From DSUN01 sp035527715 (GTDB lineage: Bacteria; Planctomycetota; PUPC01; DSUN01): DNA of 36,582 bases. This document shows, in pieces, positions 30,701 to 36,582 of the stretch. The notes under the pieces are model-generated. The model made no database searches. It had not been told where the DNA came from and saw only the letters and a program-made list of their open reading frames with translations. Positions within the stretch are counted from its first letter, which is position 1. Each line of letters begins with the position of its first letter. The DNA lies in assembly GCA_035527715.1 (NCBI GenBank), contig DATKZY010000195.1, forward strand, positions 1-36,582, in the 5' to 3' direction. A program made the position numbers and the translations under genes.

Positions 30701-32647
30701 CTGCTGCCTTCCTCTCGTCCTCGTCGTCGAGCCGCCCGCCCCGCGATCCTCGCGGCGCTGGCCCTGCTCATCGCCTGCCCCGGCTGCCACCCCGACAAGG
30801 AAGGAGATGCGATCGTGCAACCTGTGCCTGAGGCCAAGGTCAAGGTGAAGGCCCGGCCCTACATTCCCGAGCCCGAGCCGGTGAAGACCAGCGTCCTCGT
30901 CGGCGCGCACCACTGCCCGCTCTGGGAGGCCGATAAGCCGCAGATGTGGGCGAACATCGTGAAGCACCCCGAGCGCACCCCCGCCCTCGGCTTCTACTCG
31001 CAGGAGAACCCCGAGGTCTCCGACTGGGAGACCAAGTGGGCCGTCGAGCACGGCGTCTCCTTCTTCGTCTACTGCTGGTACCGCGCGAGCCAGGGCGGGC
31101 CGGTCGAGATGCGCTTCGGCTCCGCCATCCACGACGCGCTCTTCAAATCGCGGTTCGTGGACAAGCTCAAGTTCACCATCATGTGGGAAAACCAGTCCCG
31201 CGGGAAGGCCGGCGTCGCCGACGAGGCCGACCTGATGACCAACCTCCTCCCCTTCTGGATCGAGAACTACTTCAAGCACCCGAGCTATCTGAAGCTCGAC
31301 AACAAGCCGCTCCTCTTCATCTACCGCCCCGAGTTCCTCATCCAGGACCTCGGCGGCGAGGCGAACGTGGCGAAGGCCTTCGACAAGATGCGCCAGGCCT
31401 GCCGCGAGGCCGGCTTCGACGGGTTGTACGTCCTCGGCGAGTATCGCGGCCTCGACCCCAACCACCTGAAGCTGATGAAACGCCTCGGCCTCGACTACAC
31501 CTTCGCCTACTGCTGGCACGTGCAGAACAACCCCACGCCCCCGCAGGCCATCGCGGCGCAGATGAACAACATCCGCCGCACGCAGGAACTCGGAGTCCTG
31601 CCCCAGGTCGTCACCGTGTCGCAGGGCTGGAGCGGCTGGCGCGACGAGGGGAGCATCTGGACCATTCCGCCCGCCGACTACGAGACGCTGCTGCGCAAGG
31701 CCAAGGACTTCATCGCCATGCTGCCCGCGAACGAGCTGGGCAGCCGCCTGCTGCTCCTCGACAACTGGAACGAGTGGGGCGAGGGCCACTTCATCGCCCC
31801 CTACCGCCAATACGGCTTCGGCTACCTCGATGCCGTGCGAAAGGTTTTTTCCCCCGACGCCCCCGAGCCGCACACCGACCTCGTGCCCGAGGACATCGGC
31901 CTCGGCCCCTACGACACGGCCTACAAGGCGCACGTGCGGCGCGAGACCGAATTGCAGGAGCTGGCCGCGAAGAAGGCCGAGAAGTCCGGCGTCAGCAAGG
32001 AGGGGCTGATCGGCTGGTGGGCCTTCGACCAGGAGGCGGACAGCCCCGTCGCCTTCGACTCCTCGGGCAACCGCCTCGGCGGCACCCTTCGCAACGCCAC
32101 CCGCGCCCCAGGCATTGACGGCAATGCCCTCGTGTGCGGCGGCGGCTGCGTCGTCGTCGGGAGCAGCCCCCTCCTCTCGCCCACGACCGCTCTCACCATC
32201 GAGTGCTGGGTGAAGACCGATGAGGCGGGGCAGACCGACAAGTGGTTCCTCAACCGCATCTACGGCGGCGACGTGGCGAGCGGCTACCGCATGGGCCTCT
32301 CGGGCGGCAAGCCCTCCTTCGGGCTGCCCCTGACCAACTGGAGCCATCACCTCATCGCGGCCGAGCCGCTGCCCACGGGCCGCTGGGTGCACCTGGCCGG
32401 CACCTTCGACGGCGAGGTGATGCGCCTCTACGTGGACGGCGAGGAGGGGGGCACGCTCGAGCGCCCCGGCCCCGTGAAGGCCAACGCATTCCACCTGTGC
32501 CTGGGCAGCTACGAGGTCGGCCACAAGGCCCACTTCACCGGCCTGCTCGACGAGGTGCGGCTCTACGGCCGGGCGCTGCCGGCCGACGAGGTCCGCGAGC
32601 ACCACCGCAAGCTCGCCGACCGGGCGGGGGCGGGCAACGTCCGATAA
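30701..32647 (+). CDS. Lipoprotein with WbsX/GH99-like domain and C-terminal LamG domain
   Basis: A ~648-residue protein. No ATG or GTG opens the signal-peptide frame; the best start is CTG at 30701 with AGGGAG (30688-30693) seven bases upstream. TTG at 30683 or GTG at 30815 (with AAGGAG) are alternatives. N-terminus: RPRRRAARPAILAALALLIAC, with Cys as lipobox candidate (LIA-C or CPG-C). Residues ~65-390 are WbsX/GH99-like: 'VGAHHCPLWEADKPQMW', 'WETKWAVEHGVSFFVYCWYRA', 'PLLFIYRPEFLIQDL' and the diagnostic 'LLDNWNEWGEGHF'. Residues ~425-640 are a concanavalin-like LamG_3 module: 'GLIGWWAFDQEADSPVAFDSSGN' (in part), 'LTIECWVKTDE', 'GRWVHLAGTFDGEVMRLYVDG', 'GLLDEVRLYGRAL'. It is probably a surface-anchored endo-acting glycosidase with a lectin-like module, third in the operon with the DUF4091 and DUF6785-like genes. 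Confidence 0.83.
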   Translation: MLPSSRPRRRAARPAILAALALLIACPGCHPDKEGDAIVQPVPEAKVKVKARPYIPEPEPVKTSVLVGAHHCPLWEADKPQMWANIVKHPERTPALGFYSQENPEVSDWETKWAVEHGVSFFVYCWYRASQGGPVEMRFGSAIHDALFKSRFVDKLKFTIMWENQSRGKAGVADEADLMTNLLPFWIENYFKHPSYLKLDNKPLLFIYRPEFLIQDLGGEANVAKAFDKMRQACREAGFDGLYVLGEYRGLDPNHLKLMKRLGLDYTFAYCWHVQNNPTPPQAIAAQMNNIRRTQELGVLPQVVTVSQGWSGWRDEGSIWTIPPADYETLLRKAKDFIAMLPANELGSRLLLLDNWNEWGEGHFIAPYRQYGFGYLDAVRKVFSPDAPEPHTDLVPEDIGLGPYDTAYKAHVRRETELQELAAKKAEKSGVSKEGLIGWWAFDQEADSPVAFDSSGNRLGGTLRNATRAPGIDGNALVCGGGCVVVGSSPLLSPTTALTIECWVKTDEAGQTDKWFLNRIYGGDVASGYRMGLSGGKPSFGLPLTNWSHHLIAAEPLPTGRWVHLAGTFDGEVMRLYVDGEEGGTLERPGPVKANAFHLCLGSYEVGHKAHFTGLLDEVRLYGRALPADEVREHHRKLADRAGAGNVR

Positions 32648-32965
32648 CCCAGATCTCACCCAGAGGCCGTACAAGGCGTCCGGCGATCGAGAACGTCGGC
32701 GAGGCCCCGTTTCCGCAAGTTACTCTGAATACTACACTTCCGCCTCCGGCCGGCGCTACTGCGAGGCTCATAGGTCTCCCAGGTCATAGCGCCTCTCCGG
32801 ATCGCGTCCCAGGCCCCTTTCTGTGCGTTTTTTGCTGGAGATGTAACACACTGCAATATATACGCTTACGCAGCATGAAACGCTTGGCGAGCGGGGGCGG
32901 CAGAACCCGCACCGGGAAGCCATCCTGCCGTCCCTTCGGGACTGGACTTATTCTGGCACCCGAGT

Positions 32966-32985
32966 CCGGCGGCTGAAGCCGCCGG
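32966..32985. repeat. 20-bp perfect palindrome
   Basis: CCGGCGGCT-GA-AGCCGCCGG: nine-base arms around a two-base centre. Together with the stem-loop at 32998-33012 it could form adjacent hairpins downstream of the WbsX-LamG gene. Confidence 0.7.
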
Positions 32986-33102
32986 CTACGTCCTGACGTG
33001 CCTTCGGCACGAAGGCGGCAGTGCGTGGTTCTTGTGCACTTCTCTGGCCCATCCGACCCGAGCGGTCATCCGCGCGGCTCTCGACACGTGTCTCGCCCGC
33101 CG

Positions 33103-33136
33103 GGCGCTCACCCGTGCGCCACGGGGGGTGAGCGCC
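33103..33136. repeat. Hairpin repeat, copy 1 (GGCGCTCACCC arm)
   Basis: GGCGCTCACCC (33103-33113) pairs over 11 bp with GGGTGAGCGCC (33126-33136), loop of 12. It shares arms and loop sequence with the element at 33235-33274. Confidence 0.75.
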
Positions 33137-33234
33137 TAGCTGGGGGTGGCGGAGCAAGTGGCATGACAGCCCTAAAAGCCCAACCCACTGAAGGTTACAG
33201 CCAGTGGAGAGTCCCACGCCGCCGGCTAGTTGCG

Positions 33235-33274
33235 CTAGGCGCTCACGTGTGCGCAATGGGGGGTGAGCGCCTAG
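33235..33274. repeat. Hairpin repeat, copy 2 (CTAGGCGCTCAC arm)
   Basis: CTAGGCGCTCAC (33235-33246) pairs over 12 bp with GTGAGCGCCTAG (33263-33274). It lies 15 bp beyond the stop of the PQQ-type gene on the minus strand and may end its transcript. No T-run follows. Confidence 0.75.
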
Positions 33275-33289
33275 TGCGGGGCGTGCGGG

Positions 33290-35386
33290 CTACTTCTCGC
33301 CGATGCAGTAGAGGTGCTGCTCGCCGCGAATGTAGATGCGGTTGCCGTCGAAAACGGGCGGGCCGTTGGCGAGAATCTCCTGCGGCGCCCAGGGCCAGCC
33401 GCGGTCCACAACGGTCTCGATGCGGTTGACGGCCACGGGCTTCCAGGCCGGCCCCTGCTCGAGGACGGCGCACATCCCCTGGTTGTCAATCACGTAGATG
33501 TGCTTGCCGCCGAGCGTGGCGCTGGCCCCGACGCCGATGGCGTTGTAGGTGTGGAACTCGTCGAAGCCGGCGTCGTGCTTGTAGAGCGGCTTGTTGGTCT
33601 TCAGGTCGAGGGCGTAGAAGACGCCGTACTGGTCAATGCCGTAGAAGGTGTCGCCAATGATCAGGGGCGAGCCGGCGGTGAAGCGGTCGAGCCATTCGCC
33701 GTTGGGGCGGCGGTGGTTGGCGCCGACCTCGAGATGGCGCTCCTTGGGCTTCCACGCGTCGCCCGCGACCCCCGAGAAGTCCTCGACCAGCAACCCGCCG
33801 ATCCCGGACCAGGAGAGGTAGAAGGTGTCGCCGAGGAAGACGCCCGGCGCCCAGCCCGTGTCGTTCGGGATGATGTGGGGGTTGGCCCAGAGCAGCTTGC
33901 CGTCGGAGACGCGGTAGAACTGCCCGCGGAAGGTCGTGACGATGTCGGTGCCTCGGATTCGCGCGGGGAGGAGCGCGGCGATGCCGCCGGCCTTCGGGTC
34001 GCTCCAGGCGACCTCGCCGGTCGCCGCGTCGAGCCCGTAGAGGCCGTTGAAGATGACGACGAGCTTGCCGCCGATAAGCGCGGGCGAGCACGAGTAACTG
34101 ATCTCCTTCGGCACGTCGAGGCGGCGAATCCACTTGCGGGTGCCGTCGAGGTCGTAGCAGGCGACGACGCCGAAGCCCGTGAAGGCCCAGACGTGCTTGC
34201 CGTCGCTCACCGGCGTGGTGGTGAAGCCGACGATGCCGAAGTGGCCGGAGAGGTGGCCCTCGAGGCGCATGTGGTACTTCTTCTTGTCCACCTCGAGCAG
34301 CAGGTCGCGCATCTGGCGGCGGATTTCGAGGCCCTTCTCGTAGTCTGCCGTCGCGAGCTGTTCGGCGAGGGGGGCGAGCTTGTCCTTGAAGACGGGGCTG
34401 GCCGCGCGGTCGGCCTCGGTCGTGGCCTCGTAGATGCTGTTGAAGCGGCGCCAGAGCACCTTGCCCGTGGCCTTGTCGAGGCAGAGCAGCTCGTCGGGCT
34501 CGGCGGGGGTGAAGATGCGGTCGCCGACCACGATGGGGCAGGCATTCGTCCGCTCGGGCATCTCCGTCATCCAGACGATGTTCTTCTCCTCGTACGGCGT
34601 CGGCTCGGCGTCCATGAGGATGGGGGCGAACCAGAGGGCGCGGCCGTTCGGCCCCGTGTAGCTGCACATCTTGGCGAGCAGTTGGTTCCAGCCCTGCTTG
34701 AGGTCGAGCACCACGCGGGGCGAGCGGTTGTGGACGAAGGCGAGACTCTGGCGGCTGATGCCGTAGTGGCTGCCGTAGCCCATCGTCATCTTGGGCGCAC
34801 AGTGGACCTGTTCGCCGTTGAACCAGAGCTTGAGGCCGTAGATGTGGTCCACGGTGAGCGACACCTTGCCGGCGCGCTCGGCGTGAATGTAGGTGTGGGC
34901 GTAGGCCACGTGGTTGGGCTTGTAGTCGAGCGCCTTCGCGAGGTCCACGCAATCAATGTCCACCTTGCCCCAGCGCTCGTAGTCGGGGGTGCGGACGATT
35001 TCGAGGCGCTTCCAAGCGAGTTCGCCCACCTTGTCGCCCTCGGCGGGCGCGAGCTTCGACTCGCCGGGGATTTGCTCCTTATCGAAGTCGTTCACCGAGT
35101 GGGTCACGGGCAAGAGGCCGATGACGAGCCAGTCGCGGAGGAATCCGTGCGACGTGGTGATGGGCGTGGTGCCCTTGGCGGCGCCCGCGGCCGGCTTGGC
35201 GGCCTGACAGCTCAGGCCCGCCACCACGCCCTTCGCGATGCGGCCCCATTCTGTGGGAGGATTCGCCTCGGGGTAGAGCCCCGTCCAGTTCCCCCGCCAG
35301 CCATAGGTCTTCGGCGCCTCGCCGGCGAGAGCGGCGGACACGCCAAGCAGCGACAGGGCGACGCTTCGGGCGACAAGCCTTGACAT
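33290..35386 (-). CDS. Secreted PQQ-like beta-propeller protein
   Basis: A 698-residue protein from the ATG at 35386 (GAGGAG about 10 bases upstream), with signal peptide MSRLVARSVALSLLGVSAALAGEA. Residues ~25-290 form an N-terminal region of beta character (GWRGNWTGLYPEANPPTEWG, HTYIHAERAGKVSLTVDHIYGLKLWFNGEQVH in part). The latter resembles a PA14-like module in which a 'gas' or frame is displaced. From ~300 on, PQQ/quinoprotein-type blades appear: 'LLCLDKATGKVLWRRFN', 'VVACYDLDGTRKWIRRLD', 'LYGLDAATGEVAWSDP', 'FYRVSDGKLLWANP', 'VFYALDLKTNKPLYKHD'. These Ala-x-Asp-x-x-Thr-Gly-x-x-x-Trp repeats are structural; no PQQ or metal ligands can be assigned, so dehydrogenase activity is not claimed. 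It is probably a periplasmic binding or scaffold protein, transcribed alone. Confidence 0.85.
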   Translation of the reverse strand: MSRLVARSVALSLLGVSAALAGEAPKTYGWRGNWTGLYPEANPPTEWGRIAKGVVAGLSCQAAKPAAGAAKGTTPITTSHGFLRDWLVIGLLPVTHSVNDFDKEQIPGESKLAPAEGDKVGELAWKRLEIVRTPDYERWGKVDIDCVDLAKALDYKPNHVAYAHTYIHAERAGKVSLTVDHIYGLKLWFNGEQVHCAPKMTMGYGSHYGISRQSLAFVHNRSPRVVLDLKQGWNQLLAKMCSYTGPNGRALWFAPILMDAEPTPYEEKNIVWMTEMPERTNACPIVVGDRIFTPAEPDELLCLDKATGKVLWRRFNSIYEATTEADRAASPVFKDKLAPLAEQLATADYEKGLEIRRQMRDLLLEVDKKKYHMRLEGHLSGHFGIVGFTTTPVSDGKHVWAFTGFGVVACYDLDGTRKWIRRLDVPKEISYSCSPALIGGKLVVIFNGLYGLDAATGEVAWSDPKAGGIAALLPARIRGTDIVTTFRGQFYRVSDGKLLWANPHIIPNDTGWAPGVFLGDTFYLSWSGIGGLLVEDFSGVAGDAWKPKERHLEVGANHRRPNGEWLDRFTAGSPLIIGDTFYGIDQYGVFYALDLKTNKPLYKHDAGFDEFHTYNAIGVGASATLGGKHIYVIDNQGMCAVLEQGPAWKPVAVNRIETVVDRGWPWAPQEILANGPPVFDGNRIYIRGEQHLYCIGEK

Positions 35387-35437
35387 CAGCAACGCGCTCC
35401 TCGATTCTGGCCAATCGAACCCATCGGAGGACCAATC

Positions 35438-35640
35438 ATGCAGCGACATCAGGATATGGCACGACGAGCGTTCCTGCAAACGGCGTTCGGCGCGGGCGAG
35501 GGTGACCGCTGTGCGGCGCTACGGCCGCGTGTTCCAGACCGGCAGCCAGCAGCGCTCGGAGTTCGCCGGCCGCTTCCGCTTCGCCGCCTCAGAGGCGCCG
35601 GCGTTCCACGTCTACGGCCAGAGTAGTAACAGGAGCGACA
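35438..35640 (+). pseudogene. Remnant of a Gfo/Idh/MocA-family oxidoreductase gene
   Basis: A strong ribosome site (GGAGG at 35426-35430) precedes the ATG at 35438 and a Tat-like start, MQRHQDMARRAFLQTAFGAG. About 20 codons later the frame turns into Arg/Pro-rich nonsense. In the next frame, 35502-35600 reads VTAVRRYGRVFQTGSQQRSE, the segment that in planctomycete Gfo/Idh/MocA proteins follows the NAD-binding half. The ~100+ residues that should join the two (Rossmann fold, EKP motif) are gone, as is the C-terminal domain. The gene has therefore suffered an internal deletion, with frameshift, and a truncation next to the PIG-L gene. A 62-codon ORF in the original frame ends at 35626. Confidence 0.7.
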
Positions 35641-35665
35641 TGCCGTCGGGCTGCTTGTGCAGAAC

Positions 35666-36355
35666 TCAACAGTGCTTCAGTGGCAGGAAGTCCGGCAGCA
35701 TGTTCGTGTCCACAATCCAGAAGCGCTCGGCGGCGGCGGGGCGCTCGCGCTGGAGGCGCTCGGCCTCGGCCAGGAAGTCGTCCTTCGTGCGGCGGAAGAG
35801 GGTGTGCTGCGAGACCTGTGTGGCCCGCGCCTCGGCACCCTTGTGCGCGTAGCCCGTCGTGTCGAAGACCACGGTCGGCAGCGGCAGGTTGCAGCCTTTG
35901 TAGTAGTAGACGTGCGGCGTGCGCCACGGGGCGCCCAGCTCGGCCGCGACCGGCTCGCCCGCGTGCCACGTGGCCTGCACGCTCACCGTGTGCGTGGCCA
36001 GGTGGTCGCCGTGGCGGTCGTGCGGGCCGTGGGTGAAGACGGCGTGCGGCCTCGCCTCGCGCACGATGCGGATGCAGTCCTTGAGCGTGGCCTTGGTGAG
36101 GGCGAGGGCCATGTCCTCGACGTCGAGTATCCAGCGGCGGGTGACGCCGAGCACCTTGTCGGCCTCGGCCGCCTCGCCGCGGCGCATCTCGACGATGGTG
36201 TCGCGCCACTCAGGACGCGGATAGCCCTCGTTGCCGTTCGTCATCGTGGCGAGGTAGACCTCCACCCCCTGATCGGCCAGCTTCGCCATTGTGCCGGCCA
36301 TGCTGAACTCGTCGTCGGGGTGTGCGCCGAAGACCAGGATACGCTCGTAATCCAT
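35666..36355 (-). CDS. PIG-L family N-acetylglucosaminyl deacetylase
   Basis: A 229-residue protein from the ATG at 36355 (AAAGGGAG six bases upstream). It has the PIG-L/LmbE metal motif 'GAHPDDEFSMAGTMAKLAD' (A11-H-P-D-D-E16) and the second motif 'THGPHDRHGDHLATH'. In this zinc-dependent family these supply the metal ligands and the catalytic Asp. The other segments also fit, for example 'VYLATMTNGNEGYP' and 'DTTGYAHKGAEARATQVSQH'. There is no signal peptide, so it acts in the cytoplasm, probably removing an acetyl group from a GlcNAc-containing conjugate; in this group the natural substrate is usually unknown. It has its own promoter at 36403-36430. Confidence 0.9.
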   Translation of the reverse strand: MDYERILVFGAHPDDEFSMAGTMAKLADQGVEVYLATMTNGNEGYPRPEWRDTIVEMRRGEAAEADKVLGVTRRWILDVEDMALALTKATLKDCIRIVREARPHAVFTHGPHDRHGDHLATHTVSVQATWHAGEPVAAELGAPWRTPHVYYYKGCNLPLPTVVFDTTGYAHKGAEARATQVSQHTLFRRTKDDFLAEAERLQRERPAAAERFWIVDTNMLPDFLPLKHC

Positions 36356-36402
36356 CGCAGGCTCCCTTTCGAGGACACGGATAGCCTCACCGCCTCCCGC
36401 AT

Positions 36403-36430
36403 ACTCTACCAGGGTTACCCGGCGTGTCAA
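36403..36430 (-). promoter_or_regulatory. Sigma70-type promoter for the PIG-L gene
   Basis: On the minus strand TTGACA (36430-36425), 16-bp spacer, TAGAGT (36408-36403). This gives a leader of about 40 nt before the ATG at 36355. Confidence 0.65.
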
Positions 36431-36481
36431 CCTCGCTTCGGATGGGTGCGTGTAATCTCCTTCGGTCGGAAAAGCCAGTTG

Positions 36482-36496
36482 CGCGATACTATCGCG
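36482..36496. repeat. 15-bp palindrome CGCGATA-C-TATCGCG
   Basis: Perfect seven-base arms around a single C, about 50 bp upstream of the PIG-L promoter -35 box. Operator-like in shape, but no regulator is known. Confidence 0.5.
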
Positions 36497-36523
36497 GGCA
36501 CCCCCAATCCCGCAGCTGACCCA

Positions 36524-36578
36524 ACGCCCGCAGGGCGTGGCGGAGTAAAGCCCACGGCGATGCTTTGGGAGCCGTGGG
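36524..36578. repeat. Two small hairpins at the window edge
   Basis: ACGCCC-GCA-GGGCGT (36524-36538) and CCCACGGC (36551-36558) with GCCGTGGG (36571-36578). They look like another dispersed intergenic repeat, cut by the window end. No gene was seen between 36431 and 36582. Confidence 0.55.
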
Positions 36579-36582
36579 TAAG

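Larger units (their letters stand above)
32648..33289. other. 642-bp non-coding, repeat-rich intergenic region
   Basis: No frame here has convincing protein character. The first ~230 bp have lower GC than the surroundings, with one T-run (GCGTTTTTTGC near 32825). Then come a perfect palindrome at 32966-32985, a small stem-loop CGTGCC-TTC-GGCACG (32998-33012), and two related hairpins at 33103-33136 and 33235-33274. Between these two lies another stem, CCACTG paired with CAGTGG around 33185-33207. It separates the + operon ending at 32647 from the - gene ending at 33290, so some of these may act as terminators. Confidence 0.6.

Noticed and set aside
28593..30701. 702-codon minus-strand ORF opposite the DUF6785-like gene.
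   Set aside because: His/Glu/Asp/Arg-rich text without hydrophobic core; it is the complement of hydrophobic membrane codons.
30815..32647. GTG at 30815 with AAGGAG as the start of the WbsX-LamG gene.
   Set aside because: It would discard a clear Arg-rich n-region, hydrophobic core and lipobox directly upstream in the same frame; kept only as an alternative.
32880..32965. Possible tRNA or tRNA fragment: on the minus strand GCGGGTTCTGCC followed by CCCGC and CGCCA looks like a T-arm and 3' end.
   Set aside because: The T-stem does not pair with a seven-base loop, and no acceptor, D or anticodon arm could be assembled upstream. The + strand peptide GGGRTRTG in the same place was also not accepted as a gene.

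Overview
The window is GC-rich bacterial DNA and is almost certainly from a member of the Planctomycetota or a close PVC-superphylum relative, probably an uncultivated lineage. This rests on gene content: secreted parallel beta-helix, Kelch and PQQ-type propeller proteins, a DUF4091/GH123-like protein beside a DUF6785-like membrane protein, a WbsX/GH99-like lipoprotein with a LamG domain, a DUF5060-type glycosidase, a PIG-L deacetylase, and a Gfo/Idh/MocA relic with a Tat-like start. It also rests on dispersed repeats of a kind I associate with that group (heptanucleotide arrays, GTGFQPV-coding hairpins, small palindromes). No rRNA, tRNA, CRISPR array, transposase or phage gene was recognised.

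Layout. 1-3764 (+): the end of a beta-helix protein, then a secreted Kelch protein, then a short possibly decayed signal-peptide ORF. 3982-7850: a membrane histidine kinase (-) divergent from a CYTH protein (+), a small membrane protein (+) and a family 2 glycosyltransferase (-). 7981-13591 (+): a PurM-like protein with altered catalytic motifs, a CBS-pair protein, endonuclease-type MutL, and an anchored TPR/beta-helix protein. 26193-13664 (-): a spermidine-synthase-like membrane protein, then a compact series of an EndoIII-like protein, a DUF5060/GH-like glycosidase, four secreted TPR-type proteins whose start codons mostly overlap the preceding stop (ATGA), and a calcineurin-like phosphoesterase. 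26572-32647 (+): a promoter, a hairpin-rich leader, and the DUF4091, DUF6785-like and WbsX-LamG genes. 33290-36355: a PQQ-type propeller protein (-), a Gfo/Idh/MocA remnant (+) and a PIG-L deacetylase (-).

Regulation is unusually readable. At least eight near-consensus sigma70-type promoters (TTGACA or close, 16-17 bp spacer, TAnnnT) stand in front of genes. Three place the predicted transcription start within a few bases of the start codon, suggesting leaderless mRNAs. Two have their -35 box overlapping the stop codon of the preceding gene.

The most striking pattern is in the long minus-strand operon. Four consecutive TPR genes have signal peptides encoded largely by degenerate heptanucleotide repeats arranged as inverted arms. 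One arm encodes a polar n-region (NDQWPMA type) and its reverse complement encodes the hydrophobic core (LVIGHWS type). The glycosidase in front of them carries a different dispersed repeat at the same place. A second strong signal is a 212-bp nested inverted repeat at 26294-26505 with a 42-bp near-perfect AT-rich palindrome inside it. All functions are inferred from sequence reading alone; no database search was run.
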